Below, one piece after another: positions 22,007 to 33,887 of a DNA stretch of 64,000 bases. Where the stretch lies: contig NC_089591.1 in NCBI RefSeq assembly GCF_019320115.1, forward strand, positions 59,199,702-59,263,701, read 5' to 3'. Within the stretch, counting starts at the first letter, position 1. Each line of letters starts with the position of its first letter. A program made the translations under genes and the position numbers. The notes below the pieces were generated by a model. The model did no database searches. It had not been told where the DNA came from and was given only the letters and a program-made list of their open reading frames with translations. The stretch comes from Miscanthus floridulus. Its lineage: Eukaryota; Streptophyta; Magnoliopsida; Poales; Poaceae.

Positions 22007-23345
22007 TATAAGAAAAATGGATCCTAGGTCCCATTTACTTTGGATTTTGGTGTTTGATGACCAACACAATTAAATTGGACTAATGAATCTGCAAGTGTTT
22101 GTTTTATAGTCCAATAGGGTGCAAGACATGACTTGGACAAAGGCGAAGTGATGATATGATGATCAACACCATAATCAAGACCTTAGAAGCATAAGAGAAG
22201 ACCCAAGATATCAAGCAAAGTCCAAGCACAAAGATAGGAACCAAGCCGTACGCAAGATCGCGAAGAAACGAGCTCGCAGAGGCGACCGGACGCTGGACCT
22301 GACACGTCGATGAAGAGGCTCAGCAAACTGGCGTCAGCAGCAGCGATCCGGACGCTAGCGGCAAAATCGACCGGACGTAGGGCAGCAGCGTTCGATCGAG
22401 TACAGAGAGGTTCTAGAGCGGCGAAACTGCGACCGGACGCGTCCGGTGGCAGGTGACCGGACGCTGGCAGCGTCCGATCAGTTGTTCGCGGTTCAACAGT
22501 CGGGACAACCGGACGCGTCCGGTCAGGACGACATCAGCGTCCGGTCAGTAGCAGAAAAGCGGGATTTCGTTCCCAACGACTACTTTCTCAGTGGGGCTTA
22601 TAAATAGACCCCCCAACCAGTCATTTGAGCAATGTGGAGCTAAGGAAACATACCAAGTGTGTTGATACACTATTTTAGTGATCTCCACTTGCATAGTGCT
22701 TAGGTTGATTAGACCACCGTTTATGCGCTTGCTCTAGGTTTAGGCCTAATGTTTAGTGAGGTTTGCATACCTCTTATCACTCGGTGCTTGCGAGCACCAT
22801 TGTTGTACATCGGAGGGGCTTGTAGTCTTGTGAGATCACACCAACTGCGTTTATGGTGTGGCTGCCACCGTGTACCAGAGGGAACAAGGCCTACGGCATT
22901 TGCAACCAGAAGCTTGATAGAGAAGACGGCGGGGGCATCCAGGAGAGGCTTGCTGGAAGGCACGTCGGAGACCCACTTGCACGTGGGGAAGGCCTGAGGC
23001 TATCCATGAGTTACCCTGATCGGGAGCTTGGCCCTTGCGAGGGATTCCTTGTGAGGGGGTCCAACGAGGAACTAGGGGGAAGCTTGCGTGCTTCTTGATA
23101 CCTCGGTAAAAATACCGGAGTCAGTCGACGGGAGTTTGCATATCTCTACCTTGCTCTTTATCTTCCACATTTACATTGATTGTATTACTCCTTTTACGGT
23201 AGAGATAGCAACACTACTAGCAAAACCAGTAGTTGCACATTTAGATAGTTTATCTTTTGCATAGGTTTTGCTAAGGTTAGAAAAAGAGGCCATAGTTTAG
23301 AGTTAGTATTTTAAGTTGCCTAGTTCACCCCCCTCTTAGGCGTCA
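22007..23345 (+). repeat. 5' LTR of the Copia-type element
   Basis: Aligns along its length with 31866-33168. It carries a TATA-like box (TATAAATA, 22599-22606), the GGACGC/GCGTCC repeat field at 22270-22560 and an end near CTCTTAGGCGTCA. Exact ends are approximate. Confidence 0.75.
22432..22523. repeat. Palindromic ACCGGACGCGTCCGGT motifs in the Copia LTR
   Basis: A perfect 16-bp palindrome occurs at 22432-22447 and again at 22508-22523, amid other GGACGC/GCGTCC half-sites. In the 3' LTR the two palindromes have decayed, one by a substitution and one by a one-base insertion. Confidence 0.7.
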
Positions 23346-23358
23346 TGGTCCCTTTAAT

Positions 23359-23370
23359 TGGTATCAGAGC
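23359..23370 (+). other. Primer binding site of the Copia-type element
   Basis: TGGTATCAGAGC, the usual complement of the 3' end of initiator methionine tRNA, about 13 bp after the LTR end. Confidence 0.85.
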
Positions 23371-25291
23371 GGGTTGGCTCAATTTGGACCTTTTGCTTAA
23401 CCATCGTTGAGCCAATGCCATTTAAAGTGGTTGGGATGGATACCTCTAGGCCTCCGCACTTTGACAGCACTAACTTCCCTTACTATAAGGCTAGAATGGC
23501 TTGCCACCTTGAGGCGGTTAATTTGGGAGTTTGGAGAGTCACTCGTGATGGGATGAAACCCATTAAGAATCCTAAAAACCCCACAATGAGTGATGAAAAA
23601 GAAATGCATTTCAATGCTAGAGCTAAGGATGTGTTTAACTAAGTATTCACTTTAAATACGGCACATAAAATTTGGTTAAAACTCCAAGAGCTCTATGATG
23701 GCACAAGTAATATCCGTGAGCAAAAACATTGTCTAGCTAAACAAAATTATGATTCCTTTACAATGAATGATGATGAGCTTGTTCGTGATATGTATTCTCG
23801 TTTGAATCTAATTATCAATGAGCTCCATTCAATAGGAATTAATAAAGCTAGATGATGCGGACATCATGAGGAAGATCATCTCCATGCTACCATAAAAGAA
23901 ATATGCAAGCATCATCACCATCCTTCACTATATGGAGGACTTGATCACCATGACCCCAGGACATAGTCATCGGCAAGTTAGTGGCATTTAAAATGTCACG
24001 TAAGATGGGTCAAGAAGAAGCTTCTTCATCAAGCAAAGGCAAAGCTCTCGCATATAGCGAGAAAAAGAAGATGAAGGGCAAGCAAGTTGAGACAAGCTCA
24101 AGCTCCTCAAGTGAAGATGAAGAAGAAGAGGAGGACGATGATGATGATGATGATGATGAAGATTCAAGTGATGATGATCAATCTTCCTCCTCCACCTCTG
24201 ACCTTGATGAAGAATCAATCAAATTAATCAACAAGGTGGAGAAGATGATCAAAAGGCTCAATGTCAAGGGTGTGCCCATCCAAATTCAAGATCTCATTTT
24301 CACCAATCAATGAAATGAGCAACTAAAGAGAGGATGCTATGGATGCGGTGAGTTGGGGCACTTTGTGGAAGTTTGTCCAAATAAGCCCACACCCAAGACA
24401 AAGAAGAAGGCATGCAAGAACCAAGCCCTCACATCAATAAGTTCATGGGATGATTCTTTCAAGTGAAGAAGAACACCATCACAAGAGGCTAAGGCCGCAA
24501 GCACTCATCATCAAGCTCTTCACGTGTGTGCCTTATGGCACAAGGATAATGAAAGCTCATCCTCTAGTGAGAGTGATAGTGATGATGATATGCCTTCTTT
24601 TGATAAAATTGTGCTACGAAATCTCAATTATGCTAAAGTTTGCACTAGTCAATAAAAGAAGCTCAAAAGTTTAAAAGAAAAGCTAGATAATTCACAAGAA
24701 GCATACAAAACTTTGCTCGAACAATATGAGAACTTTGCTAATCTCAATGTTGAACTATCTACTAAAATTGAGCAACTTAAGGCTAGTGCAACAACAAATG
24801 AATGCACAATCAATGATGAGCAACTTGTAAAGAAAAATTAAAAATAAAAAAAAGTTAGCTAGCTCACAAGATGCTTATAAAAGTTTGCTTGTAAAAATGG
24901 AAAACCATATGTAAACATTGTGATGAGCTAACTACTAAAGTTGCTAATCTTGAAGCCATTAATACAACCCCATCCAAGGCATCTAAAAAGAAAAGTTCTA
25001 TCTTTAACATGTCTAAAAAGGATGCCTTCTACTTCTTGTAATGATCTATGTTTAGACTCACCTTTGTGCAACCAAGTTTGTGTTGAGAAAGTTGTTGTAG
25101 ATATATGCACACAAGAGGTTGCAAAGGAAAATGAGCAACTTAAGCAAGAAGTAGCTCGCCTCACCAAGGACTTGAGTCAAGTAAAAGGCAAGGCGAAGCA
25201 AACCCAACTTCATCAAGATAACACCGTCAAGGGAGTGAAGAAGCTTGATGAAGGACAAACCGTGGTTTTGTTATGTGTGCCACAAGGAAGG

Positions 25292-26129
25292 TGATGTAGA
25301 CTAGGCCCGATCTTCCGAAAGGTATAATAGCGTCGATTGGTGGAGACTCGACGTTCATAATCTAGGCTTCGAACCAAGACTAATTTGGACCCCCACAACC
25401 ATTACACCACTGCTCCGTTGGTTATCAACCACGCGAACACGATTGACCTCACCGAGAAGGCTTTCCTGCAAGCGAATCGAGAACACAAGCAAGAACGAGA
25501 TAAATGCAATCTGAAATTGCAAATAAATATAAGGCTTATGAAGATAAGAAGGAGTTCAAGTCTTTATTAGAAAGGACTAATCGCCATAGGCGAACAAGAT
25601 CAAGAACTGGGGCCCTGGTTCACAGCAAGCAGCCTTGGCGGCATAGTTGCAGCAAAACGATGTATGTTTCACGAGGAAATCAAGAACTAAATAAAACCCA
25701 AACCTCTAAGGAGAGAGATGGCTGGTATTTATAGAGTCTTGGGCATCACCCCCCTAGACGCGGCCCCTAATGGGCCCAAACACGATACACGGTCCAACGG
25801 ACCAAAAGACGGTGTCGTAGCACCCTGACAGATTCTAGATGCTGACTTGTTTCGATGATTCCCTGTTGATTCCGAAGGCCTTTTGATGTGAAACTAATTG
25901 GGTTGGTTTCCTTATCCAATTAGCTTTCCATCCATATGTGGATCGTTGAAAACGGAGTCCGGATGCGTCCTGGGTGACCTAGTTTAAGGCAGACTAGTCC
26001 TAGAGCCCGAACCGGACTCGAACTTGAGTTAGGACTCGGCTTCCACCACGAAAAAGATGAATTGGACACTCATGCTGGACCTCCTCCTCTACTTGGCTTG
26101 TATGCGATGAAGTAGTGATGTCCTCATCA
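25292..26129 (-). repeat. 3' LTR of the gag-protease gypsy element
   Basis: 838 bp, aligned along its length with 29441-30278 with scattered substitutions and small compensating indels. TATA-like box TATAAATA on the minus strand at 25726-25733. Confidence 0.9.
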
Positions 26130-28193
26130 TTCTCCCTGTTCTTGAATTGAAGTCGTCCTCGACTGAAGTAGATCGTCTCCTCCATTGGATGACAGCAACG
26201 ATGGTTCCGAAAGAAGACGTTCATCTTGGTGCCCCATCCTTCGCAAAGGCGGCTGCCATGGTGGCTTCCCTGTTGGGAATTCATCCTTCTTCTCCTGTAA
26301 AAGGTTAGTATCAACAAGAGGCATAGCACTAGAAGTAGGATCAAGTGGGCATATCAGTGATATACAAGTTAGAGCATAACATGGTTCATCATGATCAACA
26401 AGAACAGATTTAAGAGCAAATAAAACTTCTTTCATGTTACTTAATGGTTTATTTGTTGGTTTGCTAAAGTCTTTATCATGGCCTTTCTTTTTCTTTTCAG
26501 CAAGTTCCTTTTCATATTGCACAATTTCAGCAGGTGATAAAGGAAGTAAAGCAATGGTCTTTCCTTTAAACATAAAAGTATATCTATTTTACCTACCATG
26601 ATGTACAACATTATTATCATATTGCCAAGGGCGGTCTAACAAAAGCGAACAAGCTTGCATAGGCACGACATCAAAATCAGCATAATCATGGTATGACCCG
26701 ATAGAAAATTGCACATGAGCAGATTGTGTTATCTTTGCCTTACCACTATTGTTGAACCACTAAACATGGTATGAATGTGGAAGAGCACATGTAGATAAAC
26801 CAAGAGTCTTGACAAGCTCAGAACTTACTAAATTATTGCTGCTCCCTCCATCAATTATAGCACAAACACAGAAATTATTGACAATGAGGAACATTTGAAA
26901 CAAATTATGGCGTTGTAGCTTGTCTACTAGCTCAACTTGTGTACTCAAAACACGCTGAACAAGGCTTGATTTGTAGTCTACAGTGCATGCCACACTATCA
27001 ATTACCTCATCAGGATCTTCAGCACTATCCGTAAATTTATCTGCATAAAGATCAGTTGCAAGTGCAAATTCATTCTCTTCATCACTAGCACTAGCATACC
27101 CACCATCATCAGTAGCAATATATGCACGTTTGCTGGGGCATTCTTTAGCAATATGTCCCATGCCCTTGCAGCGGTGGCACACAACTTTAGAAGAGCTGCT
27201 AGAGGAAGGTGTGATAGAAGAATTCTTCTTTACAGGCGTTGGTGGTGTCTACACATTAGAAAATTTACTCACCTCGGTTGGACGTGAAGGAATGGATGGA
27301 GTCACGAATGGAGTCGTGGATCGCCTAGGTTGTCGTCCCTGTACTTCTCTTTCAGCTTTAATAGCATAATGATATAATTGAGAAAATCTAGTCCATTCTT
27401 TATAGTCAAGAACATCCTGTATTTTACGACGTGAACCTCCAAAAAATCTAGAACACTTATCTATATCATCCTCTTGTATGTTACTACGTGCTAGACCAAT
27501 TAAAAGCTCCTGATAATATTCCTCCATAGTTTTACTACCTTGATTTAAACATTGTAGTTTTAACCGTAGATCACGCTGATAGTATGGAGGAACAAATCTT
27601 GATTTCATTCGTCGTTTAAGTACAGTCCAGGTTTGAGGTATTTGAGCATTAGCATTAGCATTAGCATTATTGCAAATATCATTCCACCAGAAAAGAGCAA
27701 AACTAGTAAACTTACTAGTAGCAAGTCTAACTCTATATTCTTCAGCTACTTGATGGGAGCTAAATTTTTTATCTACAGCCATCTCCCAATCTAAATATGC
27801 TTCAGGATCAGCGGAACCAAAAAAAGGAGATATCTTAAACTTAGTTTTAGAGAAAGGGTCATTATTACCTTGGTTGTTACCTCCCATACCACGTCGGTTA
27901 AAGTTCAACCGATTACGGTTACGTGCACCCTCAGCACATCGTTGAGCTTTGGCTTCAGCCTCCGCGTCGCCATCGTCCTCCTCAGAGAGATCATCATCAT
28001 CATCTTCAGGATGTGGTTCTAGATGTCGTTGTTCAACATCTTCAATCCTCTTAGCTAAATTGATGATTTGTTGAAGGATCTCATTGAACTTATCATCAAG
28101 AACGACATGGAGCTCGTTCTTAGAAACACAGTCATTGAAATCTATAGGTGTGTCCTCGTTTCCTTGGCCGCTGCCTCTGGCTTTTCCTGACAT
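26127..28193 (-). pseudogene. Gag-protease polyprotein of the gypsy element (three stops, one frame)
   Basis: A single frame from the ATG at 28193 to a TGA at 26127. The N-terminus has a coiled-coil-like stretch, then an acidic run, then the gag core (28193-27252: residues about 120-270, with LDWEMAVDKKF, WWNDI, LKRRMKSRFVP and MEEYYQE). Next come a CCHC knuckle (CHRCKGMGHIAKEC, 27180-27139) and an aspartic protease with the active-site stretch CAIIDGGSSNNLVSSEL near 26860. In-frame stops at 27249, 26760 and about 26588 interrupt it. The remaining tail has no pol domain. Gag packages RNA and protease cuts gag. Confidence 0.8.
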
Positions 28194-28199
28194 GGTTAG

Positions 28200-29440
28200 T
28201 AGAAAGAAAAAGACAACACAAATAGTATTATCCCTACCAACTACTTAGGTTGTGGACAAGGAAAAATAAGGCACTCAACTCTCAAGCGTCTTACCATGGT
28301 CTTACAAGTGTTCTTACCAAAACAACAGGCGGTGCAATCGGTCGGTGACTGTGATACCGTTGTAGCTTGAGTGTAACAGTTGCAAGGCGAACATGTACTT
28401 GGTTAGAAGAAAGTAGAGCTTGGGCAGGCACAATATAGTAGCAAGGAATAACAAAATTCATAACTGAAAAGCAAAGCTGAATAAGTATCACAAGTATTTG
28501 TCTTAGTTGCTGGCCTACTCACGTTCCAAGTACCAGATGTATCAAGTGATGTGGACAGCAAGAATATGATTAGGAATAAGGTAGAAATCAGCACACGCAA
28601 ATATAGCTTAAATGGCGCTCTCTATGTGCTCCTCTAGATATTGTTCCTCTTTTGCCCCTCTCTTTTTTTTCTATTTTTGGGGCTGTCGTTGTTTTTTTGG
28701 AAAATTTCGACTTTTTTATTTTATTTTTTTGATATTTTTCCTTTACTTAGGAGCACAAAAGAAGTAACCACAGAAAATATGAGCTCAAACAAGTGTAAGA
28801 CGTGGCCTGTGGAATTTTCAGAAAACTGGATGAAAATCGACAAAAACCTTGTGACCACGAATCAAGGATCTTTTGACCACTTTTTGACCAATCTAAAAAT
28901 TCCAAACCCCAATAGAGCAGGGATGGATGGATCCAAAATTTTTTTCTGATCGATTTGCATATATGGAACGTCGAAAACGGAGTTCGTATGCGAAAACTAG
29001 ACCAGTTTTAAGAACGGACTCCGAATTAGAGGACAAAACAGAAACAATGTGCGCAAAATTGGTCACGACAGCAAGGATTTGATGAAAATAGTGAAGGCAA
29101 GTGTAACAAGTAAGATGGCGTGGACTAGGGTTTGATGAATACAAAGGAATCACAGCAATACTTGAAGGTGTTCACGGATTATGATGAAAAACAAAGGGAA
29201 AAACACAAACTGAACTTAAAAAACGATCTAAAACCAGTAACAAGAACTTGACCTAGGGTACAAACTCAACAACGCAAATCAGAGATGAACTTGCACGGCA
29301 CAATGAGGCTATAGGACAGGGAATATGTGACGATGTATTTTTTTGGCTTTTTTGTGGACTGTAGGTAATGCAAAAACAGTAATAATATAAAGGGGGAAAC
29401 AAAGTTATACCTAACGGGCAACAAGGTCTCTGATACCACT
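28200..29440. other. 5' untranslated leader of the gypsy element
   Basis: Between the primer binding site at 29425-29438 and the gag start at 28193 (minus strand). The ORFs here are not convincing; 28640-28740 is T-rich. Confidence 0.6.
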
Positions 29441-30278
29441 TGATGTAGACTAGGCCCGATCTTTCAAAAGGTATAATAGCGTCGATTGGTGGAGACTCGA
29501 CGTTCATGATCTAGGCTTCGAACCAAGACTGATTCAGACCCCCACAATCGTTACATCCACTGCTCCAGTTGGTTATCAAGCACGCAAACGCGAATTGACC
29601 TCACCGAGAAGGCTTTTCTGCAAGCGAATCGAGAACACAAGCAAGAACGAGATAAGCGCAATCTAAAATTGCAAATAAATATGAGGCTTATGAAGATAAG
29701 AAGGAGTTCAAGTCTTTATTCGAAAGGACTAATCGCCACAGGCGAACAAGATCAAGAACTGAGGCCCTGGTTCACAGCAAGCAGCCTTGGCGGCATAGTT
29801 ACAGCAAAATGATGTCTGTTTGACGAGGAAATCAAGAACTAAACAAAACCCAAACCCTAAGGAGAGTGATAGCTGATATTTATAGAGTCTTGGGCGTCAC
29901 CCCCCGGGACGTGGCCCCTAATGGGCCCAAACACGATACATGGTCCAACGGACCAAAAGACGGTGTCGCAGTACCCTAACAGATTCTGGATGCTGACTTG
30001 TTTCAACGATTTCCATTGATTCCGAAGGCCTTTTGATGTGAAACCAATTGGGTTGGTTTCCATATCCAATTAGCTTTCCATCCATATGTGGATCGTTGAA
30101 AACGGAGTCCAGATGCGTCCTGGGTGACCAGTTTAAGGCAGACTGGTCCTGGAGCCTAAACCGGACTTGAACTTGAGTTGGACTCGGCTTCCACCACTGA
30201 AAAAGATGAATTGAACGCCCATGCTAGACCTCCTCCTCTACTTGGCTTGTATGCAATGAAGTAGTGATATCCTCATCA
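29441..30278 (-). repeat. 5' LTR of the gag-protease gypsy element
   Basis: 838 bp, partner of 25292-26129. TATA-like box on the minus strand at 29877-29884. The right edge borders the GAAGG duplication. Confidence 0.9.
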
Positions 30279-30555
30279 GAAGGTCACAAGTCCTATGAGT
30301 GTAAGGTGAAGAATGGGGGGAGGAGCAAAGAAGAAAGAGAAGAAGCAAACAAGCATGCTCTCCAACACCTACACCAACAAGGTGGACAAGAAGGCCTCCA
30401 CACCTTATCTCTTGAAGAAGAAGAAAAATGACAAGGTGGTGACCATCAAGGTGAATAAGCAAGCCAGGAATGGGGTCAAACGCTTTTGGGTGCCAAAGAA
30501 GATCATTTCCAACATGAAGAGCACCAAGAAGGTTTGGATCCCAAAAGGGAAGTGA

Positions 30556-31865
30556 GAAGTCTAATGGACTTCGGGGAATTTGGAGACTTGGCAAAGTATG
30601 GGTGCATTTCATGGGGTACATCATGATGGACAAAATCATTGTCAAGTGGGTTAGTGAATACTATGGACCCAAATTCCTCTTCCTATGTTAGGTAACTAGA
30701 TGTTATTACTTTAAATTGGTATTCTTTTCAATTGGTATTTCATACAAATTGATATCTTTAAGCATCTAGTTATTAAACATGCCTAGGTTTGCATTTGCAT
30801 GCTTATATCTTTTTGTTATGCATACAATAGGTATATCTTATGGTAGCCTTGCTCGGTTTTATTATTAACTCTTGGAGCAAACCTACATGGTTTAAAATTG
30901 TTTCGGAGCATGGCACATAGCTTGTCCTCTAATTGTTCATCTAATATGTGCCAAAGTCTAAATTGTAGATAATTTCCCCCGAATATCATCTTTGAAAAGT
31001 GATTCTTACATTCATGAGATGTCATCTTTCAAGTGGTATTTTTTTATTCTAAAATCAATGTGCATGATTCCTACAAGTATTCCACACTTGTGTGTGCACA
31101 AATTTAGGGGGAGGTTAATCTATAAGTTGGATGCTTTGAGACTAATACCCTTTCAAGTTTATCATGTGTGTAGTAGTGTCATTGCAAGGAAAATGGAGTC
31201 CCTAGAGTTAATCATCACACTTCAATTTGGTTTCCACATGTGGTATTTCTAAACCAATATCATCATATTGATTTCATTTTAATATTTATATGCTTTCTCC
31301 ATGCATTATGTAGATTAAATTCCCTTAAGCAATAACTTGCTAATTAGGCATATACTTTGCTTTCTATCATATGTATGCATATATTTAGGGGGAGCTTAAT
31401 CTATGTAATGTGAGAGTCAAATTTTGTGACATATTCCACTCTACATACAAAGGATCACAAAGTTTGACCCTCCCTTGTGCTACTAATATCTTCTTTTCGG
31501 TGTTTGATTCCAAAGGGGGAGAATTTAGAGGACCAAAGGCAAGCATTAATTTATAGGACCAAATATGGTCTACATATGGTAATGGTCCAAGAAAGGGAGG
31601 ATAGTGGATTATGGATTGCCTATGTAATAGGAGAATTCGTAGGAAGCAAGGCTTAAATCCATAATGCCACATGGGGACAATTTTACGAGGGCAAGATAAG
31701 TTTTATGTAGTACCCTTTAGTTTTACAAAGTAGTATCTTTTAGCATCACATAAACTTGCCCCTTGCATTGCATCCTAGCAAGTAGGAAGTTTTCTAATTT
31801 CAAAATTTTTATTATTTGTTTGCTTTGGTTGTGTTGTCATCAATCACCAAAAAAGGGGGAGATTG
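30556..31865. other. Non-coding interior of the Copia-type element and polypurine tract
   Basis: AT-rich, with several GGGGGAG motifs (31109, 31388, 31516, 31855) and a final GGGGGAGAT next to the 3' LTR. No pol domain in any frame. Confidence 0.65.
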
Positions 31866-33168
31866 TACAGAAAATGGACCCTAGGCCCATTTACTTTGAA
31901 TTTTGGTGTTTGATGACCAACACAATCAAATTGGACTAATGAATCTGCAAGTGTTTGTTTTGTAGTCCAATAGGGCGCAAGACATGACTTGGACGAAGAC
32001 GAAGTGATGATCTGATGATCAACACCATAATCAAGACCTTAGAAGCATAAGAGAAGACCCAAATTATCAAGCAAAGTCCAAGCACGAAGATAGGAACCAA
32101 GTTGTACGCAAGATCGCGAAGAAACGAGCTCGCAGAGGCGACCAGACGCTAGACCTGACACGCCGATGAAGAGGCTCAGCAAACTGGCGTCAGCAGTAGC
32201 GACCGGACGCTAGCGGCAAAACCGATCGGACGTAGGGCAGCAGCGTCCGATCGAGTACAAAGAGGTTTTAGAGCGGCGAAACTGTGACCGAACGCGTCCG
32301 GTGGCAGGTGACCGGACGCTGGCAGCATTCGATCAGTTGTTCGCGGTTCAACGGTCGGGACGACCGGACGCGTTCCGGTCAGGACGACATCAGCGTCCGG
32401 TCAGTAGCAGAAAAGCGGGATTCCGTTCCCAATGGCTACTTTCTCAGTGGGGCTTATAAATAGACCCCCCAACCGGCCATTTGAGCAATGTGGAGCTGAG
32501 GAAACATACCAAGGGTGTTGATACACCATTTTAGTGATGTCAACTTGCATAGTGCTTAGGTTGATTAGACCACCGCTTATGCGCTTGCTCTAGGTTTAGG
32601 CCTAGTGTTTAGTGAGGTTTGCATACCTCTTACCACTCGGTGCTTGCGAGCACTATTGTTGTACATCGGAGGGGCTTGTAGTCTTGCGAGGATCACACCA
32701 ACCGCGTTTGTGGTGTGGCCGCCACCGTGTACCGGAGAGAACAAGGCCTGCGGCGTTTCGGCCGGAAGCTTGATAGTGAAGACGGCGGGGAGCATCCGGG
32801 AGAGGCTTGCTGGAAGGCACGTCGGAGACCCACTTGCGCGTGGGGAAGGCCCGAGGCTATCCACGGAGTTACCCGACCGGGAGCTTGGCCCTTGCGAGAG
32901 GCTCCAACGAGGACTAGGGGGAAGCTTGCGCGCTTCTTGATACCTCGGTAAAAATACCGGAGTCGTCGACGGGAGTTTGCATATCTCTACCTTGCTCTTT
33001 ATCTTCCGCATTTACATTGATTGTATTACTCTTTTTGCGGTAGAGATAGCAACACACTAGCAAAACCGTAGTTGCACATTTAGATAGTTTATCTTTTGCA
33101 TAGGTTTTGCTAAGGTTAAAAAAAGAGACCATAGTTTAGAGTTAATATTTTAAATTGCCTAATTCACC
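31866..33168 (+). repeat. 3' LTR of the Copia-type element
   Basis: Begins TGTACAGAAAATGG after the polypurine tract and matches 22007-23330. TATA-like box at 32455-32462. It is cut off at TTCACC, about 15 bp short of the other LTR's end, and continues directly into unrelated GC-rich DNA. Confidence 0.75.
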
Positions 33169-33452
33169 TCTACCGGCCGGGTGGGGGAGAAGGCCACCAA
33201 GGTAGGGAGGAGAACACCGGGGGTGGGGGAGTGCGCCGCTGCCGGCCAGGGAAGCGGCCATGGCCGCACATCGGTGTAGCGCACGAGGCGCGAGCCACGG
33301 AAGGAAGAAGGAAGCGAGGGACTAAGTGCGTGGGTGTGGGAGTGAGCGAGTGAGACGAGTTGGGTAGCGGTGGCCGTAAATTGATGTTGGGCCGATCGGG
33401 GCGCAGGCCTAGAACGACGGGTCCGGCATGGACATGCCCGGACGGATGCCCT
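33169..33452. other. Unassigned GC-rich sequence
   Basis: No coding region recognised; the minus-strand ORF at 33159-33461 has no domain. Confidence 0.4.
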
Positions 33453-33608
33453 TACTCTCACAGAAGTATTATCGTTTAAAAAATCTGATAGATTTAACTA
33501 CGTACTTTTCAACTTATTTTTTTAACCGGAACAGTGTTTTTCTCTCATCGCAAATCAGCCGGAACAATGTTTTGACTTGTTTTTTCAGTGAAGCGAACGG
33601 GGCCATAA
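33453..33608 (-). mobile_element. MITE fragment related to 6886-6990
   Basis: Contains AACAGTGTTTTTCTCTCATC, a second AACAATGTTTTGACTTG unit and an end reading GTGAAGCGAACGGGGCC. These are recurring parts of a common grass MITE. The left end is not defined. Confidence 0.45.
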
Positions 33609-33887
33609 AAATACATGGACGCATAACTAGACACTCCCTTCAATTAATTTCAAACTTTGTCGTCTTGGTTAAAAGTTAAAACTGGTGCTGATCACGACCC
33701 TTTTAGGTAGCGATGGTTTCTCTTTGATGCAGTCCAACACGACCCACAAATCGCTCACTTGTACTCTTGGCAATTGGCATTAACACCAGTGGCTCGTTCA
33801 CTTGTTGGTGCTGTCCTCGCCACACTACCCTCCGAATAACCAGCAACCAATGTTAGCCAACAGTGACGCTCGCGTCTTGACCCATGC
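33609..33887. other. Region upstream of the TBL pseudogene
   Basis: No clear promoter element recognised. Confidence 0.35.

Larger units (their letters stand above)
25292..30278 (-). mobile_element. Non-autonomous Ty3/gypsy element with gag-protease only
   Basis: Minus-strand element of 4987 bp with two 838-bp LTRs beginning TGATGAGGA and ending TACATCA. The 5-bp target duplication GAAGG at 25287-25291 and 30279-30283 is perfect. A primer binding site (TGGTATCAGAGACC, reverse of 29425-29438) follows the 5' LTR and a purine tract precedes the 3' LTR. Only gag and protease are encoded; reverse transcriptase, RNase H and integrase are absent, so it must have moved with proteins supplied by another element. 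Confidence 0.9.
23436..30555 (+). pseudogene. Degraded gag of the Copia-type element, split by an insertion
   Basis: The ATG at 23436 begins MDTSRPPHFDSTNFPYYKAR, a typical start of Copia gag proteins of the UBN2 kind. A TAA at 23640 and frameshifts near 23850 and 23900 follow. A serine-rich, strongly acidic stretch (Asp/Glu run from a GAT/GAA repeat at about 24115-24180) precedes zinc knuckle 1 (CYGCGELGHFVEVC, 24335-24376). Knuckle 2 (C-x2-C-x4-H-x4-C) starts at 25269 and is cut after its glycine by the element at 25292-30278; its His and last Cys are at 30285 and 30300. A basic C-terminus with KRFWVPK and KKVWIPKGK ends at 30553-30555. The protein would package element RNA; this copy cannot be made. 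Confidence 0.75.
22007..33168 (+). mobile_element. Non-autonomous Copia-type LTR element (SIRE-like, gag only), interrupted
   Basis: Two similar LTRs (22007-23345 and 31866-33168) flank an interior with a primer binding site, a degraded gag with two zinc knuckles, about 1.3 kb of non-coding DNA and a GGGGGAGAT polypurine tract at 31857-31865. No integrase or reverse transcriptase is present even after removing the inserted gypsy element (25292-30278). From memory, the LTR organisation and the acidic, serine-rich gag resemble the SIRE/Maximus lineage. The 5' LTR start is mutated (TATAAG in place of TGTACAG) and the 3' LTR lacks about the last 15 bp, so flanking duplications could not be checked. 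Confidence 0.75.

Noticed and set aside
23988..24218. Histidine-rich minus-strand ORF
   Set aside because: It is the antisense of the Asp/Glu (GAT/GAA) run in the Copia gag.
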